Source: Epilithonimonas zeae
Lineage (GTDB): Bacteria > Bacteroidota > Bacteroidia > Flavobacteriales > Weeksellaceae
Reading direction: 5' to 3'
Length of the DNA stretch: 64,000 nucleotides
NCBI RefSeq assembly: GCF_900141765.1
Contig: NZ_FSRK01000003.1
Location: 372,001-436,000 of the forward strand
Every line of letters starts with the position of its first letter. Position 1 is the first letter of the stretch. Below the pieces are notes generated by a model. That model had not been told where the DNA came from. It saw nothing but the letters and a program-made list of their open reading frames with translations, and did no database searches. Position numbers and translations under genes: made by a program. Of the stretch, positions 57,869 to 64,000 are shown in pieces.

Positions 57869-59512
57869 TTATTGATTAAGAACTTTCTGCAGAGAAAGTG
57901 CATCTGCATAAGTTGGATTAAGAGCCAATGATTTAGCAACATTAGCTTTCGCTTTTTCTTTGTCGCTATCTTTTGCTATAAATGCAATTGCGAAATAAGC
58001 ATAAGACATTGTTTCTTTGTTTGTTTCTTGATCTGCCGCTGGCTTAGCCAACAATGTATCAATATATTTTTGGTATGCAGCAGAAGCTAAGTCCTGGCTT
58101 CCAGCTTGTTGATAAGCATAACCCTGGCTATAATAAGCAGGCTCCCAAGTTGGAAGTAATGTTATCATTTTCTGCCAAGTTAAAATAGCGCCATTCCAGT
58201 TTTTAATATCCTGATAAGCTTGAGCTAATTTATAAATTGCATCTGTATCCTGAGCATTTGCAGCAACTTTGGCTTTCAGAGCTTCGATTTCTGGTGAAGT
58301 TCCACCAGCATCTGCAGAAACACCAACCAACCCACCTTTGATTTTGCCAAGTTCTTCATCCCAATTCATGGTTTCATCTTTTGCATTTTTTGCAATAGCG
58401 ATTTTCTGTTGGGAAGTAGCTTCTAATTGTGCTTTTTTAGCTGAGTCTTTCTCATCTTTTGCCAAACCTGCAGCAATCAAACCTTGTAAACCTTCGTCAG
58501 ATGCCTGAACTCTTGATTTATCTGCCTGAGACAAGAAAGTATTAATACTCTGCTGTGCATCTGCATATTTAGCTTCACCATATTGGATATAAGCTCTCAA
58601 TTTATATTTGATAGGATCATCTACTTTATCAAATACTGAATCCAAAGTCGTTTTAGCATTAGCATAATCGTCATTAGAAAAGTAAAGTTTTGCAATCTCT
58701 AATTGAGTATATGGATCCTCATCTGCATATTTGGTATAATTAATCAAATTCTGAGTTGCTTCCGCATTCTTCTGATATTTGATATTAAATCCTGCTAAAG
58801 CTTTGTAAGCCGGTGCATAAGTTGGATCTACAGCAATCGCTTTATCAATATTAGTTTTGGCTTGTTGCCATTGTTGAGCAGCAATCCAAAGTGTTCCTTT
58901 TCTTGTATAAACCGAAGCTTTATTTTTAGCAACAGCTTCTGCTTTATCATAAGCAGTCATTGCATTTCCCGGGTCTTTTTTAATTCTGTAAGCGTCACCT
59001 AAAGAATAATAATAATTGGCAGGAACACCAGCTTTCTGAGCTCTTTCAACAGCTTTGTTCAAGAATGTAATTGCTAAATCCGGCGCACTGTATTTTTCAA
59101 ATAATGTTAATGCTTCACCAGCTCTGAAAAGAACTTCTGCATCTTTTTCTTTAGAATCTTTTACAATCTGCTGAATCTCTGTGATGGCAGACTTGTCTCC
59201 TTTACCCAATTTTACAGAAGCTAAACCTAATTTGTTCAAATAACTTTTTGGATCAGCTGCTAGCCCTTTGTCAAAGCTTTCTTTAGCTAAATCAAAATTA
59301 GGATCGAATTGAGTTAAATATGTATTACCTAAATAGAAATAGTTATTTGCATCTTTAGGATTTTGATTGATAAGATCTGTGTAGTTTTGTTTTGCTTTCG
59401 CATATTTTTGGCTATCTACAAAGTTAATCCCGTCCTGAACAGATTGTGCAAAACTGAAACTTGTAAAAAAACCTACTGCTGCTGTTACAGCAATTTTTTT
59501 TGATAAATTCAT
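57869..59512 (-). CDS. Periplasmic tetratricopeptide-repeat protein of the TonB cluster
   Basis: A 547-residue protein from the ATG at 59512, which begins a signal peptide (MNLSKKIAVTAAVGFFTSFSFAQ); in-frame ATGs at 59530 and 59566 are less likely starts. The mature part is a chain of about twelve TPR motifs, for example KQNYTDLINQNPKDANNYFY, LGNTYLTQFDPNFDLAKESF and AILTWQKMITLLPTWEPAYY, the last ones preceded by a linker with ADAGGTSPEIEAL. It presumably scaffolds protein contacts in the periplasm. Its position after a PstS-like protein and a TonB operon is repeated in many Bacteroidota genomes as far as I know. Confidence 0.88.
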   Translation of the reverse strand: MNLSKKIAVTAAVGFFTSFSFAQSVQDGINFVDSQKYAKAKQNYTDLINQNPKDANNYFYLGNTYLTQFDPNFDLAKESFDKGLAADPKSYLNKLGLASVKLGKGDKSAITEIQQIVKDSKEKDAEVLFRAGEALTLFEKYSAPDLAITFLNKAVERAQKAGVPANYYYSLGDAYRIKKDPGNAMTAYDKAEAVAKNKASVYTRKGTLWIAAQQWQQAKTNIDKAIAVDPTYAPAYKALAGFNIKYQKNAEATQNLINYTKYADEDPYTQLEIAKLYFSNDDYANAKTTLDSVFDKVDDPIKYKLRAYIQYGEAKYADAQQSINTFLSQADKSRVQASDEGLQGLIAAGLAKDEKDSAKKAQLEATSQQKIAIAKNAKDETMNWDEELGKIKGGLVGVSADAGGTSPEIEALKAKVAANAQDTDAIYKLAQAYQDIKNWNGAILTWQKMITLLPTWEPAYYSQGYAYQQAGSQDLASAAYQKYIDTLLAKPAADQETNKETMSYAYFAIAFIAKDSDKEKAKANVAKSLALNPTYADALSLQKVLNQ

Positions 59513-59628
59513 TATATTCTCTTTTTTCATTTTTCGTAACTGTAAAAATTCTGGTTTTAATGTCAATATTTAGACCAAAATAGATAATTAAATTTAAATC
59601 TTCTGTTAAATAAATATTAAAAATTAAA

Positions 59629-60501
59629 TCATCTCATCTGAACTTCTCTTCTGAAGATATTATAAGGTTGAAGTCCTTCTTTTTCAACAACAATCTGTCC
59701 CAACTGCTGACAAGAAAATCTGATAAAACCATTTCCTAATCCATAGTACGCTTCGTTACTTAAAAAATATAAAACTCGTGTAAAAGGATAAGTCATATCT
59801 TTCAGATTTTCAGAAGAAACTTCATAGGATTTATTGTCTTTAACTACATTAAGAACTTTTAATTCGTTTCTTAGTTTTGTTGCTTCTTCACCAAAAGGTC
59901 TACTGATAGTATTATAACTAATCACACCAATTTTATCCGGATAATTCTTCAATTGCTCTGCTACATTTTCATTTCCGTTGATGATAGAAAACTTAAGATC
60001 AGCAGGATTCTTCTGAAATTTTTGAGCAATAAAATTAAGATTACTTGAATTGGTTCCATCAAATATTAATCTTTTTTTGTCTGATGAAAGTTCATTAGAA
60101 ATCTCATCCATAGAAATAGACTCCAATGGTGAGTCTTTTGGAACGACAAAAAGCACTGCATCAGCTGCAAATTTTCCTGGGAGCCAAGGCAAATCTATCT
60201 TTTTATCATAAGCTTCTTTTTCCTTAACCGAAAGTTCTCTGGACATTACCACAACTCTTGCTTTTCTATCCAACAAATCCAATAACCCAAGATCCTCTTT
60301 CTTGATGATAACATTGATTTTTGTCTCAGGATTAAGCGCCATATATCTTTCTGTCAAAGCTTCTATAACACTTTTGAAAGACTCATCTGTTTCTATCGTT
60401 ATTTCACCTTTGTTAGGCGTATCTATTTCTTTCGGTTTCTCTTTGGAACACGAAACAGCAATAGCAAAAGTTGCTACAAGCAGGAAAAAGATTTTTTTCA
60501 T
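59629..60501 (-). CDS. PstS-like substrate-binding lipoprotein
   Basis: A 290-residue lipoprotein (lipobox A-V-S-C18 in MKKIFFLLVATFAIAVSC). The mature part is a type II periplasmic-binding fold of the PstS/phosphate-binding-like family: ETDESFKSVIEALTERYMALN, VVMSRELSVKEKEAYD, FAADAVLFVVPKDSPLESIS, IFDGTNSSNLNFI and IGVISYNTISRPF. No pstCAB permease genes are nearby; instead it sits in the TonB cluster, so a role as a normal phosphate ABC receptor is doubtful. It starts 2 nt after the small membrane protein gene. Confidence 0.85.
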   Translation of the reverse strand: MKKIFFLLVATFAIAVSCSKEKPKEIDTPNKGEITIETDESFKSVIEALTERYMALNPETKINVIIKKEDLGLLDLLDRKARVVVMSRELSVKEKEAYDKKIDLPWLPGKFAADAVLFVVPKDSPLESISMDEISNELSSDKKRLIFDGTNSSNLNFIAQKFQKNPADLKFSIINGNENVAEQLKNYPDKIGVISYNTISRPFGEEATKLRNELKVLNVVKDNKSYEVSSENLKDMTYPFTRVLYFLSNEAYYGLGNGFIRFSCQQLGQIVVEKEGLQPYNIFRREVQMR

Positions 60502-60503
60502 TT

Positions 60504-60689
60504 CTAATTATTATTTTTTAATGATATGATAGCTCTTACAATACGGAAAACACCATAAGCTATAAGTAATCCGCCTAATGGATAAGCCACATTAGGTTCT
60601 AAAATAATGATGAAGAATTTATATACGATAACTACGATTCCTAAAACAATATAGAAAAGACCCGTTATCAAAGAAAGCCAATTAAACAT
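60504..60689 (-). CDS. Small membrane protein, 61 residues, in the TonB cluster
   Basis: MFNWLSLITGLFYIVLGIVVIVYKFF forms one hydrophobic helix and VAYPLGGLLIAYGVFRIVRAII a second, joined by a short loop with Pro and Asn and ending LKNNN. It is placed between tonB and the PstS-like gene, 2 nt from the latter, and has no plausible competitor on either strand. The high hydrophobicity, small size and tight linkage support a real gene. Function unknown; it might be part of the same membrane complex. Confidence 0.75.
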   Translation of the reverse strand: MFNWLSLITGLFYIVLGIVVIVYKFFIIILEPNVAYPLGGLLIAYGVFRIVRAIISLKNNN

Positions 60690-60706
60690 ATGACAAATCT
60701 AATAAA

Positions 60707-60735
60707 AAAAGAGAAGTTTTTCTAACTTCTCTTTT
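60707..60735 (-). terminator. Terminator after tonB
   Basis: AAAAGAGAAGTT pairs with AACTTCTCTTTT (12 bp) over a 5-nt loop; on the minus strand a T-tract follows. It lies 21 nt past the tonB stop, so the small membrane protein gene needs readthrough or its own promoter. Confidence 0.85.
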
Positions 60736-60756
60736 ATATAATATGTTACAAAATAA

Positions 60757-61584
60757 TTATTCTGGTGGTTGCATAGCTAATGGTAATCTATATCTATATC
60801 GTACAGTTTGTCCATTTGTTTTTGCCGGTGTCCATTTATTTTTTATTGATTTAATCGTTCTGATAGCTTCAGCATTAAAATCATTATTTGATCCAGTAAC
60901 TTTAATATCAGTAATAGTACCATCTCTTTCTACTACAAAAGAAACCTGTCCTTTAACTACACCATCTGCTCCTTCTATAGCTGCTGTATCAAAATTTTCA
61001 GCAACTTTTTTCCTAAAAGCATTAATTCCACCAGGAAACTCAGATGCCTGATCTACAGATTCGTAAACCTCATTCGTCACTGGTTTTACCTCAGCTGCAA
61101 CTCCTTTACCTGTTACTGGTGGTGGAGGTGGTGCATAAACCGGAGTTTTTACACCTTCCTGGTTTTGAAGCCCCGTCGTAGTTTCCAATTGTTTCGTAAT
61201 TGGTGGCGGTGGCGTTTCAATTTTAGGCGCTTTTTTAGGTTCCGGAACAACGTTCTGAATTACCTCTTGCTTTTCCTCTTCTTTTGGAGGAGGAGGTGGT
61301 GGTGGTTCTTCTTCTTTAGGTTGTTCAATGATTGGCTCTTCTTCTAAAATATCTACTAACTTCGCTTCTACTTCCACTTTATCCTTAGCATTCATTTGTT
61401 GAATCTTAAGATATACAAGTGGAGAAACTGCAAGAGCTAGGAAAAAAGCAGTACCAATTAGGAAAGACTTTGTCAGCATTTTAGGATATGCAGTCCTAAG
61501 ATCATAGGCTCCGTATACTTTATTTCTATTTTCGAATACAATCTCATCCAAAGTTGGATTGTAATTCAAATTATCTTCTGCCAT
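60757..61584 (-). CDS. tonB: Energy transducer TonB
   Basis: A 275-residue TonB: N-terminal cytoplasmic segment (LDEIVFENRNKVYGAYDLR, conserved in Bacteroidota TonB), a transmembrane helix (SFLIGTAFFLALAVSPLVYL), a periplasmic Pro/Glu/Lys-rich spacer (EEEPPPPPPPKEEEKQE, then TPPPPITK and PVYAPPPPP) and the C-terminal domain (EFPGGINAFRKKVAEN, GQVSFVVERDGTITDIKV, NKWTPAKTNGQTVRYRYRLP). It transmits the proton motive force to outer-membrane SusC/TonB-dependent receptors. It is the last gene of the exbB-exbD-exbD-tonB operon. Confidence 0.95.
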   Translation of the reverse strand: MAEDNLNYNPTLDEIVFENRNKVYGAYDLRTAYPKMLTKSFLIGTAFFLALAVSPLVYLKIQQMNAKDKVEVEAKLVDILEEEPIIEQPKEEEPPPPPPPKEEEKQEVIQNVVPEPKKAPKIETPPPPITKQLETTTGLQNQEGVKTPVYAPPPPPVTGKGVAAEVKPVTNEVYESVDQASEFPGGINAFRKKVAENFDTAAIEGADGVVKGQVSFVVERDGTITDIKVTGSNNDFNAEAIRTIKSIKNKWTPAKTNGQTVRYRYRLPLAMQPPE

Positions 61585-61617
61585 TTTAATATTATTAAAT
61601 GTAATACTTGTAGTGGA

Positions 61618-62157
61618 TTATTCTCCTACTTTCTTTTTGTAAACAGCTTCTTCCCAAGGTTTGATATCGGTAACCCCATATCTTTCATTTTTGGTAACTG
61701 CCATTTCATCCAGAATGTCTACAAAGTTTTTATATACTGCATCGTCTGTCGGTTTGATAATTACTGTGAATTTGTCTTTATCAGATGCTCCAGCTTTTGC
61801 TCTCTCAATTACTTTCGTAATTCCTTCTCTATCGAAGTTAGTTTCAACAAGTGTTTGCTCATTAAGACCAGCCTGATCTTGTTGATGATAAAAAATCTTG
61901 TTATCCTTGCCTATGATGATAGAAATTGAATTATTCAATTTGATTTCTGTCTCGGGTGATTTCTGCTTGTCCTTTGGTTTCGCCGGAAGGCCAAGATCCA
62001 TTACATTAGGTTTACTAAATGTTGTGGTAAACATAAAGAATGTAATCAAAAGAAAACCTAAATCTACCATCGGCGTCATATCTACGCGGGTGTTCTGCTT
62101 TTTCGAACGGACCTTGCCGCCTTTCCCGCTATCCTCTTTTACTTGAACTTCTGCCAT
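61618..62157 (-). CDS. exbD: Biopolymer transport protein ExbD (second copy)
   Basis: A 179-residue ExbD/TolR-family protein. The N-terminal KKQNTRVDMTPMVDLGFLLITFF contains the essential membrane aspartate (D in MVDLGFLL) of the proton path. A periplasmic domain follows, with EIKLNNSISIIIGKDNKIFY and FTVIIKPTDDAVYKNFVDIL. A Lys/Arg-rich N-terminus (DSGKGGKVRSKKQ) is unusual but seen in Bacteroidota. It is 33 nt upstream of tonB. With the neighbouring ExbD it would form the dimer inside the ExbB pentamer. Confidence 0.95.
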   Translation of the reverse strand: MAEVQVKEDSGKGGKVRSKKQNTRVDMTPMVDLGFLLITFFMFTTTFSKPNVMDLGLPAKPKDKQKSPETEIKLNNSISIIIGKDNKIFYHQQDQAGLNEQTLVETNFDREGITKVIERAKAGASDKDKFTVIIKPTDDAVYKNFVDILDEMAVTKNERYGVTDIKPWEEAVYKKKVGE

Positions 62158-62168
62158 TTCTAATAGAA

Positions 62169-62771
62169 TTAATTAGATTTTTCTTGTGATGTGATCAACC
62201 AAAATTTAAGAAAATCAATATCTCTTAAACCTTCAAATAAACTTTTCACTTTTGGATACTTTGTAGTTACGTCACCTTTAATCGCTAACTTATAGTTAGG
62301 ATTAACAGCTAAACTCTGTTGTACCCAATCAATCAATTGTTTATTTGTACTATCCATTGGAATACCTGTAGTTGCTTTGAAAGCTTTTTGCTGATCTTCA
62401 GGAAGATTCAAATAACTTTTAAGCTGTCCCATTGGTACTCCTACCGCTTGTACTTTTGTAAATGCTACTTTTTCTGGGTTAGTGAAACTCATTCCGTATT
62501 TCTGACCCATTTTATCTAGAAGCTGAATTCTCTCTGTCCCATTTTCAACAGGTTGGAAATAGAATGTACCAGCTTGTGTAACATTTATTGTCATAAGACT
62601 TGCATCAGGAAGCAATTTCTCTGATATAGAAGAAGGCGGTTTTATTTGTTCCACATCAGGTTTTTTGAACTGTGTGGTTAATATAAAGAATGTAAGTAGT
62701 AGGAACGCAACATCACACATCGCGGTCATGTCCGTAACTACTCCATGTCTTTTTGGTTTAATTCTCGCCAT
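62169..62771 (-). CDS. exbD: Biopolymer transport protein ExbD (first copy)
   Basis: A 200-residue ExbD-family protein, longer than the other copy. N-terminal RIKPKRHGVVTDMTAMCDVAFLLLTFF carries the membrane Asp (MCDVAFLLL). The periplasmic part (LMTINVTQAGTFYFQP, LAIKGDVTTKYPKVKSLFEG) has an extra segment (AVGVPMGQLKSYLNLPEDQQ) not present in the second copy. Two unlike ExbD subunits next to one ExbB suggest a heteromeric motor. It starts 82 nt after exbB and ends 11 nt before the second exbD. Confidence 0.95.
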   Translation of the reverse strand: MARIKPKRHGVVTDMTAMCDVAFLLLTFFILTTQFKKPDVEQIKPPSSISEKLLPDASLMTINVTQAGTFYFQPVENGTERIQLLDKMGQKYGMSFTNPEKVAFTKVQAVGVPMGQLKSYLNLPEDQQKAFKATTGIPMDSTNKQLIDWVQQSLAVNPNYKLAIKGDVTTKYPKVKSLFEGLRDIDFLKFWLITSQEKSN

Positions 62772-62853
62772 TATTATAAATGTCTTTGTTAACTAATTTA
62801 TGAATTTTAAAAATGTAAAGCTTTACATTTTTGATAGTCGATACTTTTATTTC

Positions 62854-63717
62854 TTAGTGAAATTCAGCAAAAGACTGTTGGATGCTCATAGAGATCTCGT
62901 CGATCTTGTAAGTCAATCCGTCAATTTTAGACGTAAAGAAGTTATAAAGAATAATTGCGATTGCAGAAGTACCAATACCTAAAGCAGTATTCATCAAGGC
63001 CTCAGAGATACCGATTGATAATGCAGCAGCATCAGGAGTTCCACCTCCACCACCTAAGGCAGCGAACGCTCTAATCATCCCGATTACGGTTCCAAGTAGT
63101 GCTACCAAAGTTGCAACTGTACCTAGAGTAGAAAGGATCATCATGTTTTTCTCCAACATTGGCATTTCAAGCGTAGTAGCTTCTTCGATTGCTTTTGTAA
63201 GCGCAGCCATTTTTTGTTCTTTGTCTAATGTAGTATCTTTAGCTAATGCTTTGTAAGTCGTAAGACCTTCTTTCACAACATTACCTACAGATCCTTGTTG
63301 TCTGTCACACTCTTCAAGAGCTTCGTCAACTTTGTTTTGGTTTAGCAAACTTCTTATTTTCAAAACGAAGTTATCAACGCTACCGTTTCCAGCTGCTTTG
63401 CTCAAAACGAATGCACGCTCGATAGCAAATACAATAACCGTGATCATGAATGTAATAAGGATTGGTACGATAAATCCACCCATATAAACCATTCCTAACC
63501 CGTGTGGATGTAATTCCTTACTTTCGATATCTGCGAAAGCGACAGAAGCTACTCCATCAATACGAGGGTCAGCAGTAAAGTTTGATGGGTTACCACAAAC
63601 AAATAAATAAATGGCAATACCTATCACTAATAAAATAGGAATAATTACCGCAGGATTAAGTCCTCCTTTTTTCTTAGCAACTACTTGCTCATCTGTGTTT
63701 GAAACATTCATTTCCAT
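62854..63717 (-). CDS. exbB: MotA/TolQ/ExbB proton channel family protein ExbB
   Basis: A 287-residue protein with three to four transmembrane helices: VIIPILLVIGIAIYLFVC near the N-terminus, GFIVPILITFMITVIVFAIE, and the pair ILSTLGTVATLVALLGTVIG and LMNTALGIGTSAIAIILYNF. The core motif (GTVIGMIRAFAAL, with Thr residues lining the pore) is intact. It forms the pentameric stator around the ExbD subunits. The extra first helix and extracytoplasmic loop (NFTADPRIDGVASVAF) are typical of Bacteroidota ExbB. The start may be M1 at 63717 or M3 at 63711. First gene of the operon. Confidence 0.95.
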   Translation of the reverse strand: MEMNVSNTDEQVVAKKKGGLNPAVIIPILLVIGIAIYLFVCGNPSNFTADPRIDGVASVAFADIESKELHPHGLGMVYMGGFIVPILITFMITVIVFAIERAFVLSKAAGNGSVDNFVLKIRSLLNQNKVDEALEECDRQQGSVGNVVKEGLTTYKALAKDTTLDKEQKMAALTKAIEEATTLEMPMLEKNMMILSTLGTVATLVALLGTVIGMIRAFAALGGGGGTPDAAALSIGISEALMNTALGIGTSAIAIILYNFFTSKIDGLTYKIDEISMSIQQSFAEFH

Positions 63718-64000
63718 ATTAAAACTAAATTATAATTGTTAAATTTTATCGTGTAAAATAAAGTCAAATATTTGGAAAATGCAAAATTATTTTCCGTTTG
63801 ACTTGTAATTTTTTTATCTACTAAATCCGCATTATTTAATTATTAATTAAATTAAAACCTTGTTTTTATGAAATCATTATCTCTTTTAGAAACATTAATG
63901 GAAGATATATAAAATTGACTTGCATAAATTACGATTTTAATTTCAACAAATTCCAATGTATAGGATAACAATTTTTCTTAACATTTCTTAAAGAATTCCA
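63718..64000. other. Intergenic end of window, no gene recognised
   Basis: AT-rich sequence upstream of exbB. I see no tRNA, no consensus TAnnTTTG at a useful distance and no frame longer than about 15 codons that looks coding. Confidence 0.5.

Noticed and set aside
63868-63912. 14-codon frame (MKSLSLLETLMEDI) upstream of exbB
   Set aside because: Very short, on the opposite strand to the operon, and no promoter or hairpin supports it.
1-64000. Prophage, integrative element, insertion sequence or restriction/defence island
   Set aside because: No transposase, integrase, phage structural, toxin-antitoxin or restriction gene was recognised; base composition seems even along the window.

Overview
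The window reads as chromosomal DNA of a Bacteroidota bacterium, most likely class Flavobacteriia and probably a Chryseobacterium/Epilithonimonas-like Weeksellaceae member. The reasons are low GC content, type IX secretion (T9SS) C-terminal sorting domains, a PorZ homologue, TPR-membrane-AraC regulators, an ExbB-ExbD-ExbD-TonB set, a PUR/DUF3276 protein, bacillithiol synthesis (BshB1), a biosynthetic arginine decarboxylase of the Bacteroidetes type, and promoters of the Bacteroidota form (TTG, about 19 nt, TAnnTTTG) rather than the sigma70 form. The genus is an inference from gene content. There is no rRNA, prophage, integrase, insertion sequence or CRISPR array; one tRNA (His) is present.

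Layout. 1-2.2 kb: the end of a membrane protein and a serine hydrolase. 2.3-8.9 kb: three T9SS cargo proteins on the minus strand (a reprolysin-like metalloprotease, a beta-helix protein, a GEVED-domain protein) with closely related sorting domains; two of them also share a related terminator. 9-11.6 kb: a TPR-membrane-AraC regulator paired with a TPR-membrane protein lacking the DNA-binding domain. 11.7-12.8 kb: a divergent HxlR regulator and nitroreductase around a palindromic control region. 13-16.5 kb: arginine decarboxylase, then a packed operon of cobalamin adenosyltransferase, a 43-residue lipoprotein, thiamine pyrophosphokinase and a secreted protein. 16.6-22 kb: ABC exporter, WYL regulator, DinB protein, LptB and an RNA methyltransferase. 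22-24.4 kb: two paralogous Ala-rich lipoproteins flank a two-gene envelope unit, and a shared palindrome lies upstream of both. 24.6-26.5 kb: 5-formyl-THF cyclo-ligase and an extended TrhO.

26.8-36 kb is a peptide-use region: a dipeptidyl peptidase IV and three POT peptide transporters, with a thioredoxin-like protein. 36-40.3 kb holds hypothetical membrane/secreted proteins and RecG. 40.3-42.4 kb encodes two surface proteins with a similar C-terminal end, followed by a 700-nt gap. 43-48.2 kb is a five-gene minus-strand operon: a split 5'-nucleotidase (two genes), porZ, recO and a GNAT enzyme. 48.4-51.4 kb: dapA, a DUF898 membrane protein and an M48 protease. 51.4-57.8 kb: Mqo, an ABC exporter with an Asp in place of the catalytic Glu, a PUR protein, a GT-C type glycosyltransferase, tRNA-His and BshB1. 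57.9-63.7 kb: the exbB-exbD-exbD-tonB operon followed by a small membrane protein, a PstS-like lipoprotein and a large periplasmic TPR protein.

The most unusual material is between genes: two copies of a dispersed ~115-nt element (21.06 and 26.62 kb), an inverted pair of REP-like palindromes (33.81-33.90 kb), the palindrome shared by the two Ala-rich lipoprotein loci, and several promoter boxes so close to start codons that the transcripts may be leaderless. I found no multi-gene defence or mobile system; the 22-24.4 kb lipoprotein unit is the best candidate for an undescribed module.
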